Origin: Xestospongia bergquistia
Taxonomy: Eukaryota; Porifera; Demospongiae; Haplosclerida; Petrosiidae
Assembly: GCA_963965975.1 (NCBI GenBank)
Contig: OZ014413.1
Span: forward strand, 8,272,101 to 8,336,100
Direction: 5' to 3'
DNA: 64,000 nucleotides
Shown: piece by piece, positions 38,220-48,600 of the stretch
How the letters are laid out: each line of letters opens with the position of its first letter
Position numbering within the stretch: position 1 is the first letter of the stretch
Notes under the pieces: model-generated
What the model was told of the DNA's origin: nothing
Seen by the model: only the letters and a program-made list of their open reading frames with translations
Databases searched by the model: none
Position numbers and translations under genes: made by a program

Positions 38220-38528
38220 TCAACTCTATATGTATTTATTTATAAAGTTTCAACTTTCTATCTTATACCATAACAAACTGAATTTGAATTAGAATTAGCT
38301 CAAAAACATTTCATAGAAACACTTTTTAGACTTGTAATATATAACTAAAATATATGTCTGTATAAAGATAATCATGAAGAATCCTAATCTCTTTATGTTG
38401 AATATACTACATATGGACTACGTTCATAAAAATGGCTTTTAAGTGAATGTACTTCCTTGTAATCTCCAAAATCCCAGACAATGTCATAGTTAAACTCAAT
38501 AAATACTGGGCAATATTTTACTTAATAG
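38220..38528. other. NF-YC-like 3' flank, no gene
   Basis: AT-rich, no frame of note; presumably the 3' untranslated region of the NF-YC-like gene at its left end. Confidence 0.4.
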
Positions 38529-38985
38529 CTATTGATTCATGGCTACCTCATAGAGATTTTTGGATACTAAAACTTTGTTAGGACTACTTGCATGTTGAAG
38601 GTGATGTTGATTGTGACGTAGAATATCTTTTCCTTCAAAAACAGAATGTTTCAAATAAGGGAAGAAAAGTTCATCTACACACGTCATTAAAAACACTTCA
38701 TCTTCATTGTCTTTCACTTTAAGGATGAATTGAAATAGCTCATAATTAAACCACGTGGAATGGTTTAACTCAGAAAGCATTCCGTAAGTTGAGTAACAAA
38801 AATGGCACATACACTATAATTTTCATCTATAAGAATCATTCTTACTGCTTCTTATTCACTGTTCTTTAAGTCGAAGTGTTATTTGATGTGTCTTGGTAAC
38901 GACGTACTTTTCTTTGAAACATATTTCAAAATGGCCTCAGTAACATAGTTCCATAGTACAGCTGCCATTCTTTCTTTTCCGTACA
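38529..38985 (-). pseudogene. Unidentified degraded coding sequence
   Basis: The minus strand has a 93-codon frame (38529-38810) containing FNYELFQFILKVKDNEDEVF and ILRHNQHHLQH, and upstream of it in other frames plausible protein such as SFKIVYGKERMAAVLWNYV and EAILKYVSKK with two stops and at least one frame change between. The amino acid composition looks like real protein rather than chance. I do not recognise the family. Could be a dead host gene or a transposon protein fragment. Confidence 0.4.
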
Positions 38986-39004
38986 CAATTTTAAAACTGT
39001 TTAA

Positions 39005-39172
39005 ATGAACTAGAAAAAAACTTTTATTTATAAAACTGTTTAAACGAACTAAAAAAAAAGAAAATAAAGAAAAAGACTATAAAACTAATGAACTAGAAAA
39101 AAACTTTTATTTATAAAACTGTTTAAACGAACTAAAAAAAAATAAGAAAATAAAGAAAAAGACTATAAAACT
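39005..39172. repeat. A-rich tandem duplication, about 80-base unit x2
   Basis: Two adjacent copies of a unit containing CTAGAAAAAAACTTTTATTT, TAAAACTGTTTAAACGAAC and AAAGAAAAAGACTATAAAAC. The surrounding 39173-39370 is also very A-rich with no gene. Confidence 0.8.
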
Positions 39173-39738
39173 ATTTCTTTTAATGTTATTTTTAAGATTG
39201 ACTTATATTTTATTAGAATATGAACTATTTTTTTAGAATATGAACTATATTTAAAAAATTATAAAAAAACAAAATTTAGAACAAAACAAGTAAGCCAAAA
39301 GAAGAATTTTAAAAAGAAAAAACAAACTAAAAAATATTTTTAAAAATGACAAATTAAGAAATATTAAAAAAAAGATGACAGTCTCTGTAGTTGAAGAGTC
39401 CCCAAGAAGTCCATTGAAAGTCTCCAATCCAACAATTTAAAAAAGAGAAGATAGAGAGTTCCCAAGAGTCCAGTCAGTCCACAAGTTGAGAACATAGAGG
39501 GAGAAAGAGAAGAATAACAACTGCATTACTAAAAGATGGATGAAAAGTGGATGGATGGATGGAGAGACAGCTCACCTTTTTCACCAGTGCTGCTCCTGCA
39601 GGGAAAGAAAAAGAGAGTAGTTATGAACTGATGGTGACAAAGAATGGATATAGAGTGAAGAGAGACAGAGGAAGTGAAAAGGGACCACCAACCTACACAC
39701 ACATACAGCACACACACACGCACCCTAGAAGATCAGAG

Positions 39739-39810
39739 CTTCCCCCCGCCACCTGGCGGCCTTGGATATTAAAAAAATTTTTTTTAGGCCACCAGGTGGC
39801 AAGGGGGAAG
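39739..39810. repeat. GC-rich inverted repeat
   Basis: Left arm 39739-39761 (CTTCCCCCCGCCACCTGGCGGCC) in part, right arm 39787-39810, about 21 of 24 positions pairing, around an A/T loop of 25 bases. It stands out in AT-rich surroundings and could form a strong hairpin. 39373-39992 otherwise holds simple-sequence patches and no convincing gene. Confidence 0.7.
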
Positions 39811-39992
39811 ATGATTAATAGAGTTTGTATGAGTGTGTGTATAGTGTATGGGCTGAATGGCCCAAAAAAAATTTTAAAAAATTAAAAGAAGAGGAAAGAA
39901 GGCATGAAGGAAGACAGAAGAGACTAGGCAGGAGAGCGACTCATCTTTTTCATCCAGAGAACATCAGAGAATTGAGAACAATCAATCCATTA

Positions 39993-40620
39993 GAGAACAG
40001 CCAACCAATAAAAATATGAGAGAACTGCCAACCAATAAAATGTCTGAGAACTGCCAACCAATAAAATATCAGAAAACTGCCAACCAATAAAAAATATCGG
40101 AGAACTGCCAACCAATAAAAATATGAGAGAACTGCCAACCAATAAAATGTCTAAGAACTGCCAACCAATAAAATGTCTGAGAACTGCCAACCAATAAAAT
40201 ATCAGAGAACTGCTAACCAATAAAATATGAGAGAACTGCCAACCAATAAAAATATTGGAGAACTGCCAACCAATAAAAATATGAGAGAACTGCCAACCAA
40301 TAAAATGTCTAAGAACTGCCAACCAATAAAATGTCTGAGAACTGCCAACCAATAAAAATATCAGAGAACTGCTAACCAATAAAAATATTGGAGAACTGCC
40401 AACCAATAAAAATATGAGAGAACTGCCAACCAATAAAATGTCTAAGAACTGCCAACCAATAAAATGTCTGAGAACTGCCAACCAATAAAATATCAGAGAA
40501 CTGCCAACCAATAAAATATCAGAGAACTGCCAACCAATAAAAATCTCAGAGAACTGCCAACCAATAAAATATCTGAGAACTGCCAACCAATAAAAATATC
40601 AGAGAACTGCCAACCAAGAA
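39993..40620. repeat. CCAAT-bearing minisatellite, about two dozen copies
   Basis: Units of 25-27 bases with core GAGAACTGCCAACCAATAAAA followed by a variable 6-8 base tail (ATATGA, TGTCTAA, TGTCTGA, ATATCA, ATATTGG). I count 23 clear copies and a degenerate last one. Tail types recur in the same order (ATATGAG, TGTCTAAG, TGTCTGAG, ATATCAG), so there is a higher-order period of about five units. The long open frame on the minus strand through it is a by-product of the repeat. Confidence 0.95.
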
Positions 40621-41334
40621 CTGAGAACCATCAACGACGAGTCGTTGCGACGAAGACCCACGGGGGTCTGTAGACCTAGTATAAGGTTGTAACATGAAGT
40701 TCTTATATGTTTTCAAGTCATCTCTTTCATGCTTCATTTTGGCAAACACATGGCACAAACTCGTGAAAAACTCTAATTAAAATTTTTGGCTCGTTAGGCG
40801 TGTCCAAAATATGGATATTTTCCCGCCATAATTGTTGTCACGCGTTTCCTTGCTAGGTGTGTACATGTGCTCAAGATATTTTCCCGCCCAGACAACGTGG
40901 TTTAATTTATGTTTAATAATTAATTCTATATTAAGTTTTTACAACAGACATAGATATAGAACATTTCAAGACAAACATAAAGGGAACATTTCAGGATTAC
41001 CATGACACACACATACCCTCAAAGCGTTTGAAGGATGATGAAGGGGTTAATATGTATGAAAGGGTCGACATTATCTTTAGTATCAAGACAATGGATAACT
41101 TTTATAGGAAGTTATACTGGTGCAGTTTGTATATAGCTACAAAAAAGAAAAGATGAATAAAATGTGAGGTAACAGAAGACAAGGAGGAATATTGATGTAC
41201 ATGGTAGCCGCGAAGTATCTCATAAATACAATATAGTTGTACATTAGAGCATCCCAGACAAGTACCAAAATAGCTGATAGTGAAGATCTAGGGAAATGAC
41301 AGAAATAAACAGAGAATCTTGACTGACAACAATT
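40621..41334. other. Intergenic, no gene seen
   Basis: Mostly unique AT-rich DNA; nothing recognisable beyond short frames. Confidence 0.5.
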
Positions 41335-41431
41335 TGCCATTTCTCAAACATTAGTTAGATAATTTGCGTTACTGACAAAGTATGTATGCCATTTCTCAAA
41401 CATTAGTTAGATAATTTGCATTACTGACAAA
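41335..41431. repeat. 52-base tandem duplication
   Basis: Two nearly identical copies beginning TGCCATTTCTCAAACATTAG at 41335 and 41387. Confidence 0.85.
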
Positions 41432-41466
41432 GATAGTATGTATGTATATATAATATATATATATAT

Positions 41467-41575
41467 ACTGCTAAAACTGACTGGTTGATTATTTAACCAA
41501 TATTTAGTTATGATGCAAACTGAAAGTAAACAGAAAATAATTTTGATTACTATTGTCTAATGAGTTGATTGTTTA
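41467..41575. mobile_element. Partial copy of the MITE seen at 24494
   Basis: Shares CTGGTTGATTATTTAACC-like start, AAAGTAAACA and TTTTGATTACTA in the same order and spacing as 24494-24600. Only the left half is present. It is followed by a 26-base tandem repeat, ATCAAATAAACATATATATA-like units x3 at about 41575-41650. Confidence 0.5.
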
Positions 41576-41764
41576 TCAAATAAACATATATATACATTTA
41601 TCAAATAAACATATATATACATTTATCAAATAAACATATATATACATATATACTATACATTTTGCATACATATATTTATTGTTTTAAATTGACATATATT
41701 TTAGTAAACATCCAGTAAAAATGTATGGTTGTGTACAACTATTATCAAGATTTGAATAATTATT

Positions 41765-41880
41765 ATTCTATCTAATAAACCAGTCAAACTTGTTAAGTCA
41801 TTTAAAGAATTATCTGATAAGGTTTATGCTGATAATATTTTATAAAAATTAATTTCTTTGTTAGTTTTATATTACCAAAT
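41765..41880. repeat. Dispersed repeat, second copy at 55305-55405
   Basis: Both contain TATCTAATAAA-CAGTCAA, AATATTTTAT and TTTCTTTGTTAGTTTTA in order. No coding potential. Confidence 0.5.
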
Positions 41881-41894
41881 TAAAAAAAAACTTG

Positions 41895-42080
41895 TGTGTT
41901 GCCCAAACGATCCCTCCTCACTCACACACTCAGGCTTCCACTTAGGCTCCAGGATTCCCTGCTATTGCTAGCTGGGACCGCTGTCTTCGGCCTGGTAACC
42001 CTCGTCCGAAGACGAGGTAATCCTGGCTGGAGCTTCGCCCTAACTTCAAACCAGCCGTACGGGATTCGAGCTATTAGGGA
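41895..42080. other. GC-rich island of unknown origin
   Basis: About 185 bases with much higher GC than the neighbours, open in a minus-strand frame (RIPYGWFEVRAKLQPGLPR). Identity unknown; may be a fragment of a dispersed element. It adjoins the breakpoint of the segmental duplication at 42098. Confidence 0.35.
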
Positions 42081-42097
42081 TGTAAGTATGGATGTAA

Positions 42098-43690
42098 GTG
42101 GAGATATCAATACTCAAGAAGAATGTCTTAAAAATTATTTTTATGTATCACTCTTCAATCATTTAAAAGCATCACTCATTAATATTGTACCATTATGATA
42201 ATTAGTATAAGCAATGATACAGATACTTTCATTATAGATTAATTAACACAGCTTGACTCATTTATATAATAATCTATAAAATATGTAAAAACACATATAC
42301 AACAGTACATGTAAATAGTTACAAGTCTGACATATAGTTTAACTATTCATCCTACATATCAAACTCAGTAACTGTGATGGAAGGTAATGTAGAGTTATCG
42401 AAGACCCCTTGCTCTTGATCAATCTCAGTTGGAGAAAAGGAAGTGTCACTAGGTAATCTGTTCTTACGAGGTCTTTTAAGTTCATACCCAAGGTACATTC
42501 TGTTGTGGAAAGCCACTGATTCACTGGTATTCCATCTTGTGTATTGTGTAGATGAATGATAATCAACCAAATTGTCAAAGTTAGATATGTGTTGCCTATG
42601 ATATCTGTCTGTTCGGCCTAATTTTATTGCTTCCTGCTGTCTTGATTTCTACAGCAATATACAATCCACAATAATAATTCATTATCATAGTTTATACCTT
42701 TGATAGCTTTGGACAACACATTTGAAGCAAGGTATTCTTAATCTATAAACTATATATAAATATATAAATTACAAGAATCTATGTTATATACTTTCTCATT
42801 CCTTATCACGTTAAATACAAAAATGAAACATCCCTAAATTAAATAGTGAAAAGGCCTCAAAAATGCTTTCATTATATTACTTGAAAAGTTGAAAAGATAG
42901 TGAACAACCAAGCAAACACTGTAGCATGACGATTGATTACAAACAGACCAAGTGGCCAGGTTATTCCCAATAAAGGAAGCAATATTAGTGACCCAATGAT
43001 AGTTTTTCTAACAAAGAAGGTAAAATGAAATTAACCAAGTCAATAATGCTTTAACACCTGATAATATCTCCTTTTTTCTTGTCTTCAGCTCGACTGTCTT
43101 GTTGCCGTCTTTTATAATACCGTACCATTGCTTGAATAGCTAACATCAGCAGTATAATATTGATCTATATACAATTTGTAATAATACACTTTAATGTAAC
43201 TTATTACAATATCTATTCATGAAATAACTGTTACATTGTCCAGTTTTCCATCTGTTTGTCACTCTCCTAATATCTATCTACGTATTTAATTACCAAAATA
43301 ATCAGTAACGCTGGTCCTAGAAAAGCCCATATAGCAGCCTGTTTACTAACATTAATCCAACAACTACATGATAGACAATATTATAAAATAATTAATACTT
43401 TTATACAAACTTACTATTTTCCAAGCACACCATAACTTTCATAAAGTATACTCACTGATATACCCACAGGAATAATTGGTAGGCCTATATACAAAAACAA
43501 TACAATTATTGTCATATCAAGATGTTTATTACCCCATCCAATGAGCAGGTAAATATACCATCTTTTAGAAAGTGAAGAAAATACTACAACTAGTTGTAAA
43601 AACAACATAATGCCTTCACATAGCATCCAACAGAAAGCAGCTAAAAAGAAGTAATGAAGAAGAGCTGCTATAAATCTGCAACCAATCTGA
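42098..43690 (-). repeat. Segmental duplication, copy 2 (GPCR 3' half)
   Basis: Partner of 34216-35819. Here the sequence continues into the upstream GPCR exons, so this locus is the more complete copy and 34216-35819 the derived fragment. Confidence 0.85.
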
Positions 43691-45618
43691 AAAGTAACAT
43701 GTGAATATAAATAAAGAACAAATTTTGTATGTACCTTTGAGCTAGTTAGATCAATAACTTTATCATCAATACCAAATATAAAAATGACATACCCACCAAG
43801 CAGAGCTATGCTCAAATTAAAATGCAGTAAGTACTGAACACTTTGAATGAGTTCTTTTCTTTAAAATGTAGATAGATACAATAAATCATATAAATTGTAA
43901 TGCTGTCATTTACTTGAGAGTTAATAAAACAACGATAGTTAAGATACAACCAACACTAGAAACAGTGAGACCAACATATGTCACTACCTCTAGAGCAATA
44001 TACTCATCTTTTGGAATCTATAGAATTAATTAAAGGTACAGAAATATCATGTACTTGCTCATATGATATAAAGGTATATCTACCTCCACTCCATGTAAAT
44101 CCACTAATACAACAAAGGGAGTTATGTGACTACTGTTACATATTAGGTTATACTGAATCCCTTTTAATGTTGTTTCATATTTCATAGACACTAATTCAAT
44201 ACCATCTGTAGACCAGGTACCATTACCACTGGCCCTATAAAATTAGAATAGATTTATAACAACAACAAGAGCTAGAGGGAAACTTGCGTTGGAAAGTCCA
44301 AAAATGCACATCGTGGATTTGATGCATTTAGAAACTATGATAGCAAAGAACAAGTTTTGAATAATTGTTTATTGTAAATATATTCAAGTAGCTAGCTATA
44401 TGACTAATAAAATCATATACTACATACTGGTACAGTAGTAAAATTTAATACTGCAGGAATTTGGCTAGAAGTGTTACTAGAGATAACTTGAGTTGTAATG
44501 ACTTGTGTCACTGGAACATTCTCAGTAAGACTATAAAAATTGAATCAAGCCAATCAGATAAGAGTAATAATGCTGACTTTGTTAAACTTGCTGGGAGAAC
44601 TTTAGCAATGTTGTTTATTAATGCATTTACTACAGCAACTTTGTTGTCTGATAAATGAAGTTGATAAAATGACAGCTATTAAGAATATTAAATCAAACCT
44701 TCTGTTTGTCGATCTTTAAGATGTTGATATGGTATTCTTACTTGAGAGAAACTATCATTAACAGTATAAATAGGTAACTCAGCAGTAAGAGGAAAAATGA
44801 CATCACTAAGACGATTTTTGTCCTGAATATCCACCTGAAATACTATGGTATAACGTAAACATGATATTAGATATTGTATATTGACAAAAATCACCTAAAT
44901 TTTCTTTTTCAGCTGCAAATGTATCATTGGTAATGTTATCATAGAAAACTAAGAACTTTCCTGCATATTTGCCATAATCCTCAATGTTGCTCATTAGCTT
45001 CTCCCCTCCAAAATCATCCTGTATATGAAAAATACACACTAAAATATGTAATGTAATTTTTGGATGTTACAAACATTTAGTTGTGACAATTCATCAACAT
45101 GTTGGTCATCTAAGAGGTTATTAAAAACATCAAGAATTTCCTGGAGCAATAAAGAAGTCATGTTTAATTAGCACAGGCTTCATATTTGCTTAAACAACAT
45201 TAACACTTACAGTTTCAAGGAAGGGATTGGTAATGCTGTTATCACCAATGTTAGATGTAAGAATGACAATTGATTTATCTACAATATTATTAATAGTGAT
45301 GACATCTGATGTTGTTAATGGTGTTTGTGTGACATTAACAATATTTTGAGTAATGTTGTTGACAATATCATTCTGTTCTTGTGCTGTAAAGTTTGCATTA
45401 TCAGATGCTATGTTTTTCAGCTGAAGAAAGAGTAATGATTTCCAATGAAGTAGTATTGAAAATTCAAGTTTATTTAATGACATGATCTTATGTAATCTGT
45501 TTAACTTTACTTTATCAAGATCTTTCATCAATTGGTCTAAAGGACAAGCACTTTGACTGATCTCTGACCATTACTAGTACATTGTCTACTGATGTCACCT
45601 AAATATAAACATAACAAC

Positions 45619-48600
45619 TGTTGTGTCCGTAGCCCAGCTTAGAATAGAAAGTGGAATAGTACAGCAAAGCCGAGCAGAGTCTCGAGTAGTGTGGATAGTA
45701 TGAAAAAGGGAATCTAATCTAATCTAAAAACATGCATGTTATATAGTACAGAAACAGGAAATGAATAAGAACAGGAAATAATAATTAAGTGCATACACAC
45801 ATATAATAACCATAATGATAATATTAGTAATAACAATACATACCATCTAATAAGTGTTGTACATGTACATAATGTAAAGTATAGTTACCACACTCCTCCC
45901 TGCTAAGATGAGAAATACATAGTCGGTTCGAAACGATCCACCGGACGGTGAGGACGTGTTGAACGACGTATGACTGGAGGTGGGGCAGGGGATGGAGCTG
46001 GAGGTAGAGCTTTAGGCATTAAAGGAAAATCCTCAAAATCGTCACTGTGAGAATCGGGAGGACGATCAATTGAGCAATAACGAGGACGTAATTGATCAAC
46101 ATGTCGACGTAGAATTGAACCGTCTTGTTTCTTTACATGATATGACAAAGGACCAGTAATTGCAATAATAGTTCCTGGGGTCCATTTATCAGTGCCTGAG
46201 TAGTTCCTTGCAAAAACATGATCATCAACATTGAAATATCTTTGTTTCTTTCTAGCTTGTGTGTCCTGCAATTTATCATTTTTAGTAGCAACTTTCTTAT
46301 GCACATCAGGATGTAGTAAATCGAGTAAAGTACGGGGTTTGCGATTAAATAGGAGTTCAGCAGGAGAAAGTCCTGTCGTAGAGTGAGGTGTAGTACGATA
46401 AGTTAGTAGAAATTGTGAAAGGTTTAAATCGATTGGTCCCATGAGCTTTTTCATTGCCAATTTGAACGTTTGAATAGCTCGTTCTGCTAAACCATTCGTG
46501 CGAGGATGGTAAGGTGATGAAGTAGTATGTTTAATACCATTACGTGACATGAAGGATTGGAATTCGTGACTAATGAAGGATGCACCATTGTCGGATACTA
46601 AATGATCTGGTAAACCATGAGTAGCGAAAATTTGTCTCAGTTTAGCAATTGTAACATCTGTGGAAGTAGAGTTCACTTTGAGAACTTCGAGCCATTTTGA
46701 ATAGGCATCGATTAGTACTAGAAACATATGACCTTTGAATGGACCTGCATGATCTATGTGTACTCTTTGCCAAGCACGGGTAGGGTATTCCCAAGGGTGA
46801 ATTGGAGCTTGTGGTGGATCAGGTCGATGTAATTGACATGTAGAACATTTTTTGACAGTTTCTTGAATATCTTTATCAATACCTGGCCACCAGACATAGG
46901 AACGTGCAAGGGCTTTCATCTTATTAATACCAGGGTGAGTGTCATGTAGGAGCTGTAGAACATATTGTCTACCTTCAGAGGGAATGACAACTCTCGATCC
47001 CCAGAGAATGCATCCGTCAATCACACTGAGTTCAGAGTGACGTTGCATGTACGGGCGAATAGTAGGATCAGTCTCTGAATCGGATAATGTCGAAGCTGTT
47101 TGAATTGAATGTCGAATACGTGAAAGTAGTGGATCTTTGTCTATCCAAGTCTTGATGTGATTAGCCTGTATAACTGATTCAGACAAATGGTTAAGCAATA
47201 ATATAATATCACCTGGGATGGGTACATATGGTAGTGTTACCGGTAGGGGTAATCTACTTAAAGCATCTGCATTGGCCAATTGAGTACCTGGTTTGTGTTT
47301 AATAGTGTAGGAATATGCTGCAAGTGTAAGTGCCCATCTCTGAATTCGGGATGATGCGAGAATTGGAATTTGACGTGATTCATCCAGTAGGTATTGTAGT
47401 GGCTTATGATCAGAGTAAAGAGTGAAATGTAGTCCATAGAGATAATGATGTAACTTTCGCACAGCAAATACAATAGCGAGAGCTTCTTTCTCTAGCTGTG
47501 AATACTTCTTTTCAGCTAGGTTTAAAGTGCGAGAAATAAAAGTAATGGGTTTCTCGGTTCCGTCAGGCATTTGGTGACTTAGGACTGCGCCTAGACCGTA
47601 AGGTGATGCGTCACATGACAGTAGTAATGGTTTGTTACGATCGTAGTGTACTAATAAGGATGAAGACTGAAGGAGTGATTTAGCTTCCTTAAATGCAGTG
47701 TCTTGTTCTTCTGACCATGTCCAAGGCGTGTTTTTGTGTAACAGTTTATGTAACGGAGCTAAAGTAGTAGAGAGGTTTGGGAGAAACTTGTGATAGTAGT
47801 TTAAGAGTCCCAAGAATGATTTCAGCTCAGTAGCGTTTGAGGGAGCTGGGGCTTGACTAATGGCTTTTATTTTAGAAGTGGCTGGATGTAGGCCTTGGGC
47901 GTCGATAACATGACCCAAATATTCCACGGATGATGCTCTGAAAGTGCACTTGGATTTCTTAAGGGTGAGTCCGGCTGATTCTAATCTGGTTAGGACTGAG
48001 TCTAGATTGTGTAAATGATCTTCTTCTGTAGTACCTGATACCAGAATGTCGTCGATATAAACACATACGTTTGGAAGACCACTTAGAAGTGATTCCATTG
48101 TTCTTTGGAAAATGGATGGAGCTGATGCGATCCCAAAAGGGAGACGTTCGTATTGGAAAAGACCCTTGTGTGTACTGATGGTTGTATAAGGTTTAGAAGC
48201 ATCATCTAGAGGTAACTGGAGGTATGCATGACTAAGGTCCAGTTTAGAGAAGACAGTACCACCTGATAGAGCAGAGAATAGGTCTTCTACACGAGGTAGT
48301 GGATAAGTGTCCAATATGAGAGCTCGATTGATAGTGACTTTGTAATCACCACAAATTCTGATGGAGCCATCTGCTTTGACTACTGGGACGATGGGAGCTG
48401 CCCATGCTGAGTATGTTACCGGAGTAATGACCTTTAAAGCTTGTAAACGTTGCAATTCTGCTTCGACTTTATCTCTGAGAGCGTAAGGTACTGGACGTGC
48501 TTTGAAGTATCGAGGTTGTGATTGCGGCTCAATTAGTATAGAGGCGGTTGTTTCTTCTAGTAACCCTAGTTCTTCACGAAATAAAATGGTGTGTTTGTTG

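Noticed and set aside
39787-39803. CCACCAGGTGGCA resembles the core CTCF-binding motif.
   Set aside because: CTCF is not known from sponges, and the match is one arm of a local GC-rich inverted repeat, which explains it better.
39547-39885. A 112-codon plus-strand frame.
   Set aside because: It runs through simple repeats, CA tracts and the inverted repeat; low-complexity composition and no recognisable domain.
39990-40586. A 198-codon open frame on the minus strand through the minisatellite.
   Set aside because: It is a by-product of a 25-27 base repeat (recurrent IGWQF); no start context, splice sites or domain.
42040-42080. Possible tRNA-derived SINE from a GGATTCGAGCT word.
   Set aside because: Poor match to a B box, no A box at the right distance and no tail; not supported.
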